Source: an uncultured Pseudomonadales bacterium
GTDB lineage: Bacteria > Pseudomonadota > Gammaproteobacteria > Pseudomonadales > Azotimanducaceae
Direction of reading: 5' to 3'
Length of the DNA: 64,000 nt
Assembly: GCA_958296195.1 (NCBI GenBank)
Contig: OY282455.1
Coordinates: 372,001-436,000 of the forward strand
Shown here: in pieces, positions 45,087 to 53,790 of the stretch
How the letters are laid out: every line of letters begins with the position of its first letter
Numbering within the stretch: position 1 is the first letter of the stretch
Translations under genes and position numbers: made by a program
The notes under the pieces: generated by a model
What the model was told of the DNA's origin: nothing
What the model saw: the letters and a program-made list of their open reading frames with translations, nothing else
Databases searched by the model: none

Positions 45087-45776
45087 AAGCGGACCACCGC
45101 CGAGCATGTGAAGCACCGGGTGCATGAAGTGTTGAAGTGGGCCATCGGCGAAGGCCACCGCAGCGACAGCCCCGTTGACGCCGCCGCCGCCACCTTGCCG
45201 AAGGCACGGGCCGCCAAGGTGCGCCACCATGCCGCCTTGCCTTATGGGGAAGTGGCCGGCGCAATCGCCAAGGTCCGCGGGTGCAACGCGCCCAACGCGA
45301 CCGCCGCAGTCAAGCTGGCCTTCGAGTTCCTAGTGTTGACCGCATCCCGTTCCGGCGAGGTCAGAGGCGCAAGGTGGTCAGAGATTGACCTTGAGGCGGC
45401 CCTTTGGGTGGTCCGAATGAAGGCCGGAAAGGAACACCGAGTGCCTTTGTCCGCCCGCGCCTTGGCGGTGCTTAGGGAGGCCCGGAGGCTTCACAAGGGC
45501 GACATAGTGTTCCCCAACAGCCAAGGCAAGCCGTTGGCCGACTACCACCTTGGCGCACGGCTGCTTCCGAAGGCTGGCGTGAAGGCGACCGCCCACGGCT
45601 TCCGCAGCAGCTTTAGGGACTGGGGAAGCGAGTTGAGCGGCGCAACCGATGATGCGCTTGAGCCGGCCTTGGCGCACGCAATCCCGAACAAGGCCAAGGC
45701 CGCCTACGCCCGCAGCGACCACTTCGAGCCGCGCAGGGCGTTGATGGACGCCTAGGCCGCCTACCTGACCGCGTAG
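45087..45776 (+). pseudogene. Second P4-type integrase, N-truncated with in-frame stop
   Basis: From about 45087 (RTTAEHVKHRVHEVLKWAIG) the sequence follows the C-terminal half of the integrase at 41608: ALPYGEVAGAIAKVRG, LTASRSGEVRGARWSEIDL, HGFRSSFRDWGSELSG and AYARSDHFEPRRALMDA. The N-terminal half is missing, and the conserved Trp codon after DA is an amber codon (TAG 45753-45755), after which AAYLTA continues in frame to 45776. It is a relic of an earlier island, diverged from the intact integrase. Confidence 0.9.
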
Positions 45777-45837
45777 GCTGGCAATCCAACGGATGCGGCC
45801 GGCCGCGCGCTGTCCGCACAATCAAGGCGTAGCCGGG

Positions 45838-46062
45838 CTATCCGTCGCGCTTGAGTCGATATGTGCCTTTTGCGACGCGAACGAAGAGCTCGGTGTTGCC
45901 GCCTGGATTGCCCACGCAGTGCTTCGGAAGGAATGTGCCCGGCGTGGAGGCGGCGCAGCGAACGCCCGCTTTAAGGACACCCGCCGCGTTGAACGGTTCG
46001 GCAAGCCGGCCGTCTTGCACAGCTTGCCGTATCTCTTGGATGAGACGGCCTTCACGCTTCAC
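45838..46062 (-). CDS. Small conserved protein of unknown function
   Basis: A 74-aa protein starting MKREGRLIQEIRQAVQDGRL (GTG 46062 with GGGGGAAGG upstream) and containing TFLPKHCVGNPGGNTELFVR, a small-protein family common in accessory DNA of proteobacteria. It is basic, soluble and probably winged-helix-like. It lies antisense to no other gene and is flanked by remnants. Possible DNA-binding role, unproven. Confidence 0.65.
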   Translation of the reverse strand: MKREGRLIQEIRQAVQDGRLAEPFNAAGVLKAGVRCAASTPGTFLPKHCVGNPGGNTELFVRVAKGTYRLKRDG

Positions 46063-46315
46063 GCCTTCCCCCTATCATGCCTACAAGACGCCGACGTTGC
46101 TCTTCAAGGCCGCAGTCTACCATAGGACCTCAAGGTGCTGTGCAGGCGTCGCGCCTGCGCGTTCTCCAACTCAATCTGTTCGAGCGCCGACCTCTCGACC
46201 TCGGAAACGAGGCGCACGACCCGCCAGCCTGCCAGCCCCGGACGGAGATGAAGTTTGCGTGGAGTTAATGGAACAGCTATGGTTCTGCATCAACCTTTGA
46301 GGAGGAAGATTTCAG

Positions 46316-46390
46316 ATGGCGTACCGTCAAGACCCTGATCTGGGATTCTGGCGGGTCGCATGGAACTTCACGGCGTCCGCCAAACAATGA
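46316..46390 (+). pseudogene. DUF3944/YaaW-like gene start, truncated
   Basis: The short frame MAYRQDPDLGFWRVAWNFTA begins exactly like DUF3944/YaaW proteins (MAYRxDPDL...) and has a very strong ribosome site (GAGGAGGAAG) upstream, then loses homology after 11 residues and ends at 46390. It is the stump of a gene cut by recombination next to the repeat-bounded cassette at 46498. Confidence 0.5.
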
Positions 46391-46497
46391 TACAAACGAC
46401 GCACCTGTCACCAACGTCTGTCTCTCGATAACTTGTTGATATTTATTTATAAAGTCCGTGCCATAGAGACGATGTTGGTCTGCCTCCCTTCCGCCCC

Positions 46498-46530
46498 ATA
46501 GCCGTTCGCAATTTTTCGGCATTTTTTGCC
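46498..46530 (-). repeat. Cassette-end repeat, copy A (left-type end)
   Basis: TAGCCGTTCGCAATTTTTCG then GCATTTTTTGCC. It is the inverted counterpart of copies B and G and marks the left edge of the DUF5615/DUF433 block. Confidence 0.7.
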
Positions 46531-46742
46531 TTTGGATTTCAGAAGTGCAATTCGGTTATGGGTGTTGGTGTGTAGGGGGTTTGGTTGGGGCTTCGGTCGG
46601 CGAGCGCATGACCATCAAGCAAAGCATGCCTGCCAACAGGTGTGCGCAGTCTGGTCTGTGCAAGTCCGTTCGGCAGCGCCTAGCAAGTCGATCGCCAAAT
46701 TGGGGCTGCCTCCACGCTGTCCGCTAAAACGCCCGCGGGGTG

Positions 46743-47195
46743 CTAGGGTTCAGGCCCATGCCTGTTTTCTTCCATAGCTTCCTGTTCAGGGATGCGGGGG
46801 GTGATTTGGCGCTCCCTAATAGCGGCCATTTGTTGTGTGCGTCGATTGAACAGATCTTCGCCTGCGTGAGGTTCCACTGTATGGTAACGTACGCCCAATT
46901 GTGGGGTGCTGACCATTCTGACCATGTCTTCAATGTATTGTTCAGCGGATGACAAAGCACCAGTGGATGGGATGACCACGACAGGCAACAGGGGCGGCGT
47001 TTCAAAGGCCATTGTCATGTCCCGCGTAACCAGTGCTATATAGCCCGCGTTAACGGCGGCCTTGTGTAAATCCCCGTTCGTGAATTGCGCAAATCCAGCC
47101 GCGCTTACGGATGAGCAGACCCAACCATCAGGGAGACGGATCTCCAACTCCCTAGCCAAACGGGGCGTGAGGCACTCGTCCACAAGGACTTTCAA
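46743..47195 (-). CDS. DUF5615 PIN-like toxin
   Basis: A 150-aa PIN-like protein: LKVLVDECLTPRLARELEIR (first acidic residues D and E), then FAQFTNGDLHKAAVNAGYIA and LVTRDMTMAF with the third Asp. This is the DUF5615 architecture of VapC-like ribonuclease toxins, here with an extended C-terminus. Start TTG 47195 overlaps the DUF433 stop in a TTGA arrangement, so translation is coupled; a longer GTG start at 47243 would overlap the antitoxin by 50 bases. Both genes lie in a block bounded by inverted repeats A and B. Confidence 0.85.
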   Translation of the reverse strand: MKVLVDECLTPRLARELEIRLPDGWVCSSVSAAGFAQFTNGDLHKAAVNAGYIALVTRDMTMAFETPPLLPVVVIPSTGALSSAEQYIEDMVRMVSTPQLGVRYHTVEPHAGEDLFNRRTQQMAAIRERQITPRIPEQEAMEENRHGPEP

Positions 47196-47446
47196 CGTGG
47201 CGCACTTACGCTTTTCGGTTGGCACTGCGGGCCGAACGCCCACTCCAACCCCGTCTTCGCCGCATCAAGGGCGAAGTACGCCTGCTCCGCCGACACGCGC
47301 GGAAAGTCGTCCAGAAACTCCGCGAGCGTGTGCCCGGCCTCAACGTACTCAAACAAATTGCGGACGGGCACCCTCGTGCCGGAAAAACAAGCCAAGCCGC
47401 CGTACCGACCGGGGATGGAGTCGATCATCGCTTTTTGCTCGCTCAT
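47192..47446 (-). CDS. DUF433 antitoxin
   Basis: An 84-aa helix-turn-helix antitoxin of the DUF433 family: CFSGTRVPVRNLFEYVEAGH, then LAEFLDDFPRVSAEQAYFAL. The DUF433-DUF5615 pairing is a known VapBC-like toxin-antitoxin module. Upstream lies TATAAT (about 47456-47461), a perfect -10 hexamer very near the start, so ATG 47446 may be nearly leaderless; ATG 47455 is the alternative. The C-terminus (FGPQCQPKSVSAPR) ends at TGA overlapping the toxin start. Confidence 0.85.
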   Translation of the reverse strand: MSEQKAMIDSIPGRYGGLACFSGTRVPVRNLFEYVEAGHTLAEFLDDFPRVSAEQAYFALDAAKTGLEWAFGPQCQPKSVSAPR

Positions 47447-48222
47447 GAACGCCATTATATACAACTAGCGGGGGCGGGTGAACCTCGCGGCCTCAAAGGC
47501 AGGCGGAATTGGCAGACTACACAGCCGTCATCCGCTAGTTCCGGGCCTTCATGGGGAGATCGAAGTGTGAGCGTATGGTTGGTCGTCTCAAGATCTAGTG
47601 CCATGAAACCATCCCCCATTTCAGTTCTCCTTGCCGCACGAAACGAAGCGGCATTGTTGCCCTAGTCGATGGGCCGCCAAGTATTCTTGTCAACTCTCTT
47701 GCGTACATGTTGGCCTAAGCCAACCCGTTACGGATGCGCCTTTTCATAATGGCACGAAAAAGACGGCGAATTTGCGCCAGTTTAATTTTCAGGCAAGCTG
47801 TTGATTTTATTTAGGAAAAATAGAAAATGCCGAAAAATTACGAACGGCTAGCTCGTCCCAGGAGCTAACTTAAATCTCTAGGGACAGCGACCTCTTGCGA
47901 AGGCAACGATCTGGGTGGGTGGACGATGTCGGCTCGGCGCGGCGCGCCCTCATCCACTCAGGCTTCGTCTGGGGCGGGTTCGATGGGATGGGCGCCGATG
48001 GCTATGGCCTCGGCATCCCCTGCCTCGCCAAACATGTCGTGCGCAAAGCGATCAAAAACATGCCACACTTGACCGAACGCCTAGGCGGGCACGCCGTCAT
48101 GGACGACAGTGGCGCGCGGCGCAGCCATGACGGAAACTTGAGTTATAATCCTTCGGGCAGCAGCCGCAAGCATGCATCCGACCCGACGAAGCGGCAGCCG
48201 GAGCAACCCGAGGAGACGAATC
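47447..48222. other. Gap between the DUF433 gene and the RiPP-like precursor
   Basis: Apart from the R1 repeat at 47732-47852, no protein gene is supported. Plus-strand frames run through 47895-48222 but show no recognisable protein and no ribosome site; the stretch seems to be the leader region of the precursor. A hairpin-free stretch at 47530-47700 is featureless. Confidence 0.45.
47732..47852 (+). repeat. Cassette-end repeat, copy B (right-type R1)
   Basis: About 120 bp starting GGATGCGCC, running through TTTGCGCCAGTTTAATTTTC and ending ATGCCGAAAAATTACGAACG then GCTAG. It matches copies E (57182-57286) and G (58669-58786), and its end is the reverse complement of copy A. Confidence 0.75.
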
Positions 48223-48407
<185 letters not shown>

Positions 48408-48454
48408 CGAAAGAGTCTCCATAGTCCTTCGTCGTATCCCCTCAAGGGTTTCCC

Positions 48455-49399
48455 TTGCCTCTTGACGCAGCTCCTCCATGCGGGTGCGCCGCAAAGGAGA
48501 TCTGCTTCGTGACCGCCACCACGGAGCGCTTCGTGCCGGGCACGCTCGTCGCCCTCGGCTCTTTCCTGAAGCACCACCCCGGCTTCGGCGGCGACCTCGT
48601 CGTCATCCACGACGCGCTGCCCGAAGCCCACCGCCGACATCTCTCGCAGGCCTGCCCCCGCGTGCGCTTCGAGTCCGTCTCCCCCGAATTGCACGACCGG
48701 CTGGCCGCCTTGGGCGCCGCGCGCCCGGAACTCGCCCCCAGGCTGGGGCAGCTCTACTCCCTCGAAGCCTTCCGGCTGCGCGGCTACCGCAAGGTGCTGT
48801 TCTACGACAGCGACGTCCTGTTCCAGGCCCCCGTCGCCGACCTGTTCGACTCGCCCGCAGCGTTGCTGTGCTGCGGCGACGACGTGTTCCTGCGCGGCGG
48901 GCGCCGCGACGCCGCCACCTTCGCGCCCCTGCCTCACGCACGACCGCCCGGCGCGGCAGGCGTGCTCGAACGCACCTTCGGCGCCGGCTTCATGCTCATC
49001 GACGCAGGGCTCGTGGAGGAAGGCTGCTACACGGAGCTCCTGGACCTGGTGGCGCCGCAGTCCTGGTCCGGCGCCGCCACCACCCATACGGACCAGCTCA
49101 TCCTGAACCGCTGCTTCGCCGGGCGCCAGACGCTGGTGGGCTGGACCTACGACTTCGTGGTCCCGATGGCCGAGGCGATTCGTGCGCGAGAGGGCGTCGA
49201 CGCCGGAAACGCCAGGACGCTGCATTTCGCCGGCCCCGTCAAGCCTTGGATGCCGGAAGCCATGCTCCACTGGACGCGGGGCGACCCCAAACGCAAGCCC
49301 GTGGATGCCTTCAGGCTCTGGTATGACGCCTATGTGGGCCGCTTGGCGGACGCTCACGTGCGCAGCGCCGGGGACAGACTCGCCGGGAACAGGGAATGA
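48455..49399 (+). CDS. GT8-like glycosyltransferase
   Basis: A 314-aa GT-A fold glycosyltransferase. KEICFVTATTERFVPGTLVA is the nucleotide-sugar-binding start, and the metal motif YDSDVLF has D118-S-D120. TTHTDQLILNRCF and the C-terminal LHFAGPVKPWMPEAML (HxxGxxKPW) box are those of glycogenin/LgtC-like GT8 enzymes. Start is TTG 48455. It overlaps the sulfotransferase start (ATGA), and the precursor gene lies 48 bases upstream, suggesting that the peptide or a co-product is glycosylated. Higher GC and Arg content than neighbours hint at a foreign origin. Confidence 0.85.
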   Translation: MPLDAAPPCGCAAKEICFVTATTERFVPGTLVALGSFLKHHPGFGGDLVVIHDALPEAHRRHLSQACPRVRFESVSPELHDRLAALGAARPELAPRLGQLYSLEAFRLRGYRKVLFYDSDVLFQAPVADLFDSPAALLCCGDDVFLRGGRRDAATFAPLPHARPPGAAGVLERTFGAGFMLIDAGLVEEGCYTELLDLVAPQSWSGAATTHTDQLILNRCFAGRQTLVGWTYDFVVPMAEAIRAREGVDAGNARTLHFAGPVKPWMPEAMLHWTRGDPKRKPVDAFRLWYDAYVGRLADAHVRSAGDRLAGNRE

Positions 49400-50289
49400 A
49401 CTACGTCCCCGGCGCCGGCCGCGACCTCGCGACCGTGATCGGGACGCATCTGTTCGTCGTCTGTCCGAACAACAGCGGCTCGTCGTTTCTCACCGCCGCG
49501 CTGGGGTCCTGCCGCGCGACGTGGCGCCTGCCGCAGGAAGGCCAGATGATACGTGGCTTCGCCGGGCCGGTGACCTATCGAGCCCTGCGCGGCCCAGGGG
49601 GCGAGCAATGGTTCCCCGGCCTGCTGTGGGCGTCGGAGCGGAGCTGGCTCGACCTCTTCACGCAGCCGAGCAGCTACGACTGGCCGCTCACCCGCAAGGC
49701 GTGGTACTTCCACGCCCGCGCCCATGCCCCGGACGCCTCGGTGTTCGTCACCAAGTCCACCCAGCACCTGCTGCACGCGGAGCAACTGGTCCGGCATTTC
49801 CGCAACGCCCGGTTCCTGTTCATGGTGCGCAACCCCTACGCCGTCTGCGAAGGCATCTGCCGGCGCTACCGGACCCGGCTCCCGCCGCGTTACCTGCGCC
49901 AGTTCGAGACGCCGGGCAGGAGCCTGCCGGCGGCGGCCTCGACCCACGTCGCCAACTGCCTCGCCTGGCAGCGCCGCAACGTCGAAACGTATCGGGACCG
50001 GGGCGTCTTCTTCACCTACGAGACCATGTGCGCGGACCCCGCGGGGGCCGCACGGACGATCCGAACCCTCGTCCCGGAACTGGACGACCTGGTCCTGCGC
50101 CGTCGCCTCAAGGTGAAGGGGTACGACGAAATGCTGACCGACATGAACGAACGCCAGATCACCCGTCTGGACGCCGCGCAGATCGCGGCGTTCAACCGCG
50201 TGTTCCGGGAGCATCGGGACACCCTCGGCTACTTCGGCTACGAGCTCATGGACTGTCCGGACACGTTCGAGCGGCGGCAGGCGATATGA
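49396..50289 (+). CDS. PAPS-dependent sulfotransferase
   Basis: A 297-aa sulfotransferase. The PAPS-binding 5'-phosphosulfate loop is VVCPNNSGSSFLTAAL, and the 3'-phosphate motif is ARFLFMVRNPYAVCEGICRR. KAWYFHARAHAPDASVFVTK precedes them, and the C-terminal part (TYETMCADPAGAARTIRTLV) fits the family. It overlaps the glycosyltransferase by four bases. Sulfotransferases occur next to RiPP-type precursors of the KKxWxKP class, so peptide sulfation is a reasonable inference; the acceptor is unproven. Confidence 0.85.
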   Translation: MNYVPGAGRDLATVIGTHLFVVCPNNSGSSFLTAALGSCRATWRLPQEGQMIRGFAGPVTYRALRGPGGEQWFPGLLWASERSWLDLFTQPSSYDWPLTRKAWYFHARAHAPDASVFVTKSTQHLLHAEQLVRHFRNARFLFMVRNPYAVCEGICRRYRTRLPPRYLRQFETPGRSLPAAASTHVANCLAWQRRNVETYRDRGVFFTYETMCADPAGAARTIRTLVPELDDLVLRRRLKVKGYDEMLTDMNERQITRLDAAQIAAFNRVFREHRDTLGYFGYELMDCPDTFERRQAI

Positions 50290-50331
50290 CGACAGGCGCC
50301 TCGCGGCGATCGGCCCGCCGCGCCACTCGAA

Positions 50332-50530
50332 ATGAGAAAAAAGATCACGTGCGAGGAATATGACCAGCGGGGCGCCGCCGTCACTCATGCCGAAAAGCAA
50401 CGGATCACGGTCATGCTCGACGGCGACGTCCTTCAGCGCCTTTCGGGAGCGCGCCGCCCGCACCGGCCGCGGTCGCCGGATCACACACCGCGCATTTTGC
50501 GGATCGCCCGAATGTCGTATTATCGGACTC
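50332..50530 (+). pseudogene. BrnA-like antitoxin remnant with frameshift
   Basis: The frame from ATG 50332 reads THAEKQRITVMLDGDVLQ, the ribbon strand of BrnA/CopG antitoxins. The rest of the helix-turn-helix (AFRERAARTGRGRRITHR) is in the next frame. A single frameshift near 50440 therefore breaks the gene. No BrnT toxin is seen. Confidence 0.6.
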
Positions 50531-50557
50531 GAATTCGAACCGTTTTCGAGGTGTCCG

Positions 50558-50836
50558 ATGGCAACGTCAATCGTCAGTCTGAGCGAATTCAAGGCCAAGG
50601 CGGCACGAATGCTTTCCGAAATGAAGACTGCCGAGCACGCAATCGTACTGACCCAGCGCGGCGCGGCCAGCGCCGTCATCCAGGACTTTCAGGCCCACCA
50701 ACGCCTTCAGGATGCGCTGCTCATGCTGAAGCTCATGGTGCAGGGCGAGGCCGATATCCCGGCAGGGCGGACCACCACCCAGGATCAGGTGTTCGCGGAC
50801 CTCAAGGCGCGCTTGGCGGCCACAACGGATGGCTGA
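50558..50836 (+). CDS. Phd/YefM-type antitoxin
   Basis: A 92-aa antitoxin starting MATSIVSLSEFKAKAARMLS, with the Phd/YefM N-terminal DNA-binding fold (KTAEHAIVLTQRGAASAVIQ) and a C-terminal toxin-neutralising helix. The toxin gene starts within its last codons (ATGGCTGA overlap), so they are translationally coupled. Confidence 0.88.
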   Translation: MATSIVSLSEFKAKAARMLSEMKTAEHAIVLTQRGAASAVIQDFQAHQRLQDALLMLKLMVQGEADIPAGRTTTQDQVFADLKARLAATTDG

Positions 50837-51152
50837 TTTCCAGGTCTTGTGGACGGATGCCGCGAGACTCGACCTCGAAGGGCTCATCGAGTTCATCGCC
50901 GAGGAGAACCCGGCGAACGCTCTCGCGGCACTCGTGCGGATGGAGCGCCGTTGCCAAGCGCTCGCCGTCCTGCCGGAACGCGGCCGGATCGTTCCCGAGT
51001 TGAGAACAGTGGACATCCGCACTTACCGGGAGCTGATTGAAGGGCCGTGGCGGATCGTCTATCGATACGATACCGACCGTGTCCACGTCATGGCGATCCT
51101 CGATGCTCGCCGGGACCTGTCCAGCCTCTTGCTGGAGCGTCTGGTCCGCTGA
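50829..51152 (+). CDS. RelE/ParE-family toxin
   Basis: A 107-aa RelE/ParE fold toxin: VLWTDAARLDLEGLIEFIAE, then NALAALVRMERRCQALAVLP, the GRIVPEL loop and the core RELIEGPWRIVYRYDTDRVH, VMAILDARRDL. The pattern leans to ParE (gyrase inhibitor) or RelE (mRNA interferase), and I cannot separate them. Eight bases overlap with the antitoxin. Confidence 0.88.
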   Translation: MADFQVLWTDAARLDLEGLIEFIAEENPANALAALVRMERRCQALAVLPERGRIVPELRTVDIRTYRELIEGPWRIVYRYDTDRVHVMAILDARRDLSSLLLERLVR

Positions 51153-51158
51153 AGGGAC

Positions 51159-51490
51159 GGACAAACCAGGAACGGGGCCGTGCGAGTGCTCCCGCTCACC
51201 CCCCACCCCCTCCCACACCGCCTGCACCCGCGCCTTCCGGTGGGTCGGACAATGGCGCTGCGCCGGGATGTGCGGCGCCATGTCCTCAAAGCGCACTCAG
51301 CTGCGTCGTTCCCCACCACGCGGTCGTGTGTCCCGCACAGCACCCCGTTCAGCACCAAGGGATCGACCAAGGGCACCAAGGCAGTCTCCTCGTCCAGACG
51401 CGCCTTGCAGGTCAGCCGGCGATTATGCCGGGGCGGGTGGGTCTTGCGCAGCCACGCATTCGCATCCTCCATGTCTGTCACGCTGGCCAA
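51159..51490 (-). pseudogene. ISNCY-like transposase C-terminal remnant
   Basis: On the minus strand two frames together match the C-terminal part of ISNCY/IS1202-type integrases: VLNGVLCGTHDRVVGNDAAE in the upstream frame, and LRFEDMAPHIPAQRHCPTHR, KARVQAVWEGVGG in the shifted one. The normal protein has this as one run before a basic end. One frameshift near 51300 and loss of the N-terminus show decay. Confidence 0.55.
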
Positions 51491-51624
51491 GTGGCGGCGA
51501 GGATTGGGCGGCGGATGTCCGGCCGTTGCGCAAGCCCCATGCCGCCGGGCGCTGAACGCAGGCGGTGCGTGAACAAGGAGCGGGGACGAAAATGCCGGAT
51601 CTGCTGGAATTTAATGCTCCGCTC

Positions 51625-51870
51625 CTAAAGTGCCAAGAATTGCCACTTTATTGAATGGTGAAAATGCTTGTAAATCAATGTTTTAATGGATGGTTGATCC
51701 CGAAATATGGAACGGCTAGCTCTCCGCCATAGCCGTTCGGGATTTTTCGGCATTTTTGCCCGTTTTCCGCCTAGTCCGAAAACCCGAATTTCCTTAAAAA
51801 TCAATCTGTTGTCAAGGCGTCGCTTGGGGGTTAGAACGCCGAATTTCCCCCAAGGGGCCGGTCCGCATGG
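51625..51870. repeat. Cassette-end repeat, copy C (right-type R2 joined to left-type L)
   Basis: Right-type sequence (about 51625-51718, ending GGAACGGCTA) meets left-type sequence (TAGCCGTTCGGGATTTTTCG at 51730, then CATTTTTGCCCG and a shared 130-bp tail). The two arms GAACGGCTA and TAGCCGTTC (51710-51718 and 51730-51738) form a 9-bp palindrome around GCTCTCCGCCA. Copy F has the same layout, including the shared tail with GTCCGAAAAC and TTTCCTTAAAA. Confidence 0.7.
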
Positions 51871-52121
51871 CTGACTTGGCGTTGAATTCGCGCTCCGGCG
51901 AGGACGTTCCGCCTTGGCACCGGTTCATCTTCCGGAGTTCGGTCTGGGCATGGGCTGGATCATGTGCCCGAACTTCGGGGTTCACTGCGATGGGGGCGGC
52001 GCTTCGGGCAAGGGCGACGAGCGCTACCGTCTGAATTTCAGAACGGGCCGGGAAATTAGTAGTTGAGGCTCCGTATTCGGGTTATGGTGGCTGGAACGAA
52101 ACGCAATTGATGGGAACAGGC
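51871..52121 (+). other. Stretch with possible decayed transposase start
   Basis: A plus-strand frame at about 51926-52063 reads HLPEFGLGMGWIMCPNFGVH, then CDGGGASGKGDERYRLNF, which resembles the zinc-finger-like start of some transposases. There is no start codon in place and no continuation, so this is only a weak remnant call. The rest is non-coding. Confidence 0.3.
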
Positions 52122-52217
52122 ATGATCAAGACCCTAGAAGACGAGGGATCGAAGGCCGCCAACGGTAAGAAACCGTGGTCAAAGCCGACCGTGCGGCCAA
52201 TGGGCGTGATCACATGA
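52122..52217 (+). CDS. Second RiPP-like precursor, shortened and decayed
   Basis: ATG 52122 reads MIKTLEDEGSKAANGKKPWS then KPTVRPMGVIT and stops (31 aa). The KKPWSKPTV stretch matches the leader pattern of the precursor at 48223. After the stop, bases to 52298 continue to resemble the first precursor's tail in another frame (TACGATCCCCGATGTCGTAG against TACTCCCCGATGTCATAA). A frameshift has therefore separated leader from core, and the peptide is probably non-functional. Confidence 0.55.
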   Translation: MIKTLEDEGSKAANGKKPWSKPTVRPMGVIT

Positions 52218-52320
52218 ACGCGGTCGGGATACGGCCCTTGCACCCCCACCCAATCATCCCCATGCGAGGAAGCCGAAGGCTACGATCCCCGATGTCGTAG
52301 AAGTGGCGATAAGGGGCTTC

Positions 52321-52677
52321 TCAATTACTTTCCTCGCTCCTGCTGGACAGACAATCCTTTTCGGCTTTCAGGGTCAGCAGTTCGGTTTCCCGTTGGGCAG
52401 CGGTTTTCTCCGCCTGTCCCTTCTCCAGCGCGTTGCCGATGCCGAAATCCCCTAGGAAGCCACCGATTGAGGCGATGTTGATCTCAGAACCTTCGGCAAC
52501 TTGCCGGCGGAATTCAGCCACCTTCGCCAACTCGATCTCTATGTCCTCACAGGTGTAGCGATCCCTTTCCACACCGGAAACGGTTTGCATCCTGCCGTAT
52601 CTTTTGGTGGCGCATCCGCCGGCCACCAATGTAAGCGCGACAGCTGCGGCCAAGGCGATCTGAATTCGATTGGTCAT
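52321..52677 (-). CDS. Small lipoprotein, unknown
   Basis: A 118-aa lipoprotein with signal MTNRIQIALAAAVALTLVAG and lipobox VAGGC. The mature part (VERDRYTCEDIEIELAKVAE, then ASIGGFLGDFGIGNALEKGQ) is mostly helical with a coiled-coil-like end (TAAQRETELLTLKAEKDCLS). The start ATG 52677 has AGGAG upstream. A 28-bp piece of this gene (52487-52514) recurs at about 56579-56608, so a second copy was once downstream. Confidence 0.75.
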   Translation of the reverse strand: MTNRIQIALAAAVALTLVAGGCATKRYGRMQTVSGVERDRYTCEDIEIELAKVAEFRRQVAEGSEINIASIGGFLGDFGIGNALEKGQAEKTAAQRETELLTLKAEKDCLSSRSEESN

Positions 52678-52843
52678 TGAAGCACTCCTGTTGATGATCG
52701 GGATGAGTTTAAGGCGGGATATGCGGCTGCACAACATCGTGTACGGGATCACCGCCTTTCGGACATTGGGAGGGAGCGCCCCGGTCGCCCGGGGCGCATG
52801 TTCGGGTAGCCTATGAGAGTTGAACAACATAGGGGAATCGAAC

Positions 52844-53766
52844 ATGCGCATGTTCGCACAGGATCGGGTGTTTTACCGAGGCGTCCGGGTGGATTTGACG
52901 GGCGACCCGGAGGCGTTGCGTCGCTTCGGGTTGCTGCGTCAAGTGGATCGGGCGCGGCGGGAGCACGGGCTGACGCTGGCGGCGTCGCTGGACGTGTCGG
53001 GCGTGGCCCGCAGCACCTACTACGACTGGCTGGGGCGCTTCAAGGCGGGAGGCGTGAAGGCGCTCACTCCCGGAAGCAGCCGTCCGCTGAGTCATCCGGG
53101 CCGGCGCTGGACGCACGCGGACGCGGTTCGGGTTTTCGCCGTCCGCGGGGAGATGCGCTGGTGCGGCAAGGCGCGGCTGCACCTGGAGCACAACCGCCGG
53201 CATCCCGACAAGCCGCTGAGCCTGGCCGCCGTGGGCCGGATCGTGCAGTGGGGGCTGAAGGCGGGGCGCATCAAGCCCTGCGCCTTCTGGTGCGAAGGGC
53301 GCGCCAGGGCCAAGCGCCGGCGCGACTTCGCCGGGGGCCATGCGCAGCGCTGGCGCAAGGAGGACAAGCACCAGGGCCTCCAATTGGACCACATGACCCT
53401 GAGCCTCGACGGCAAGGTCTTCAAGGAGTTCCGCGCCGTCTGCCCCAAGACCCGCCGCCAGCACGCCCAAGTGTTCTCCCGCGCCACCTCCGGCGTCGCC
53501 AAGGCGTTCCTCGCCGAGGCGCTTAAGCGCCTCGGCGACCAACCCCTCCAAGTGGACGGCGGCTCCGAGTTCAGGGGCGACTTCGAGGACGAGTGCGCCG
53601 AGCGCAAGCTGCCCCTCAAGGTGCTGCCGCCCCGATGCCCGGAACTCAACGGCATCGTCGAGCGCGCCAACCGCACCGCCCGCATCGAGTGCTGGAGCCT
53701 CCACGACGGCGAACTCAACTGCCAAGCCCTGAACGCCGCCCTGAGCAACCACCTCGACTACTACAA
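52844..53766 (+). pseudogene. IS481-like transposase, 5' part (split by inserted element)
   Basis: An integrase-core transposase: MRMFAQDRVFYRGVRVDLTG, a helix-turn-helix (ASLDVSGVARSTYYDWLGRF), then LDHMTLSLDGKVFKEFRAVC (first Asp), VDGGSEFRGDFEDECAERKL (second Asp) and PPRCPELNGIVERANRTARI (catalytic Glu). The frame runs to DYY and then stops after four unrelated codons, because a serine-recombinase element is inserted. Removing 53767-56448 restores the reading frame to the family C-terminus at 56447-56524. Confidence 0.85.
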
Positions 53767-53790
53767 GTCTGTTTCATAACACCCATCTTT

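Noticed and set aside
46277-46522. Minus-strand frame beginning MPKNCERLW
   Set aside because: The N-terminus is only the translated repeat end and the rest overlaps the DUF3944 stump; no supporting homology.
51710-51738. Palindrome GAACGGCTA...TAGCCGTTC as a simple rho-independent terminator
   Set aside because: A T-run follows, so a terminator role is possible, but half copies at A, B, D and G without the second arm are better explained as element ends.
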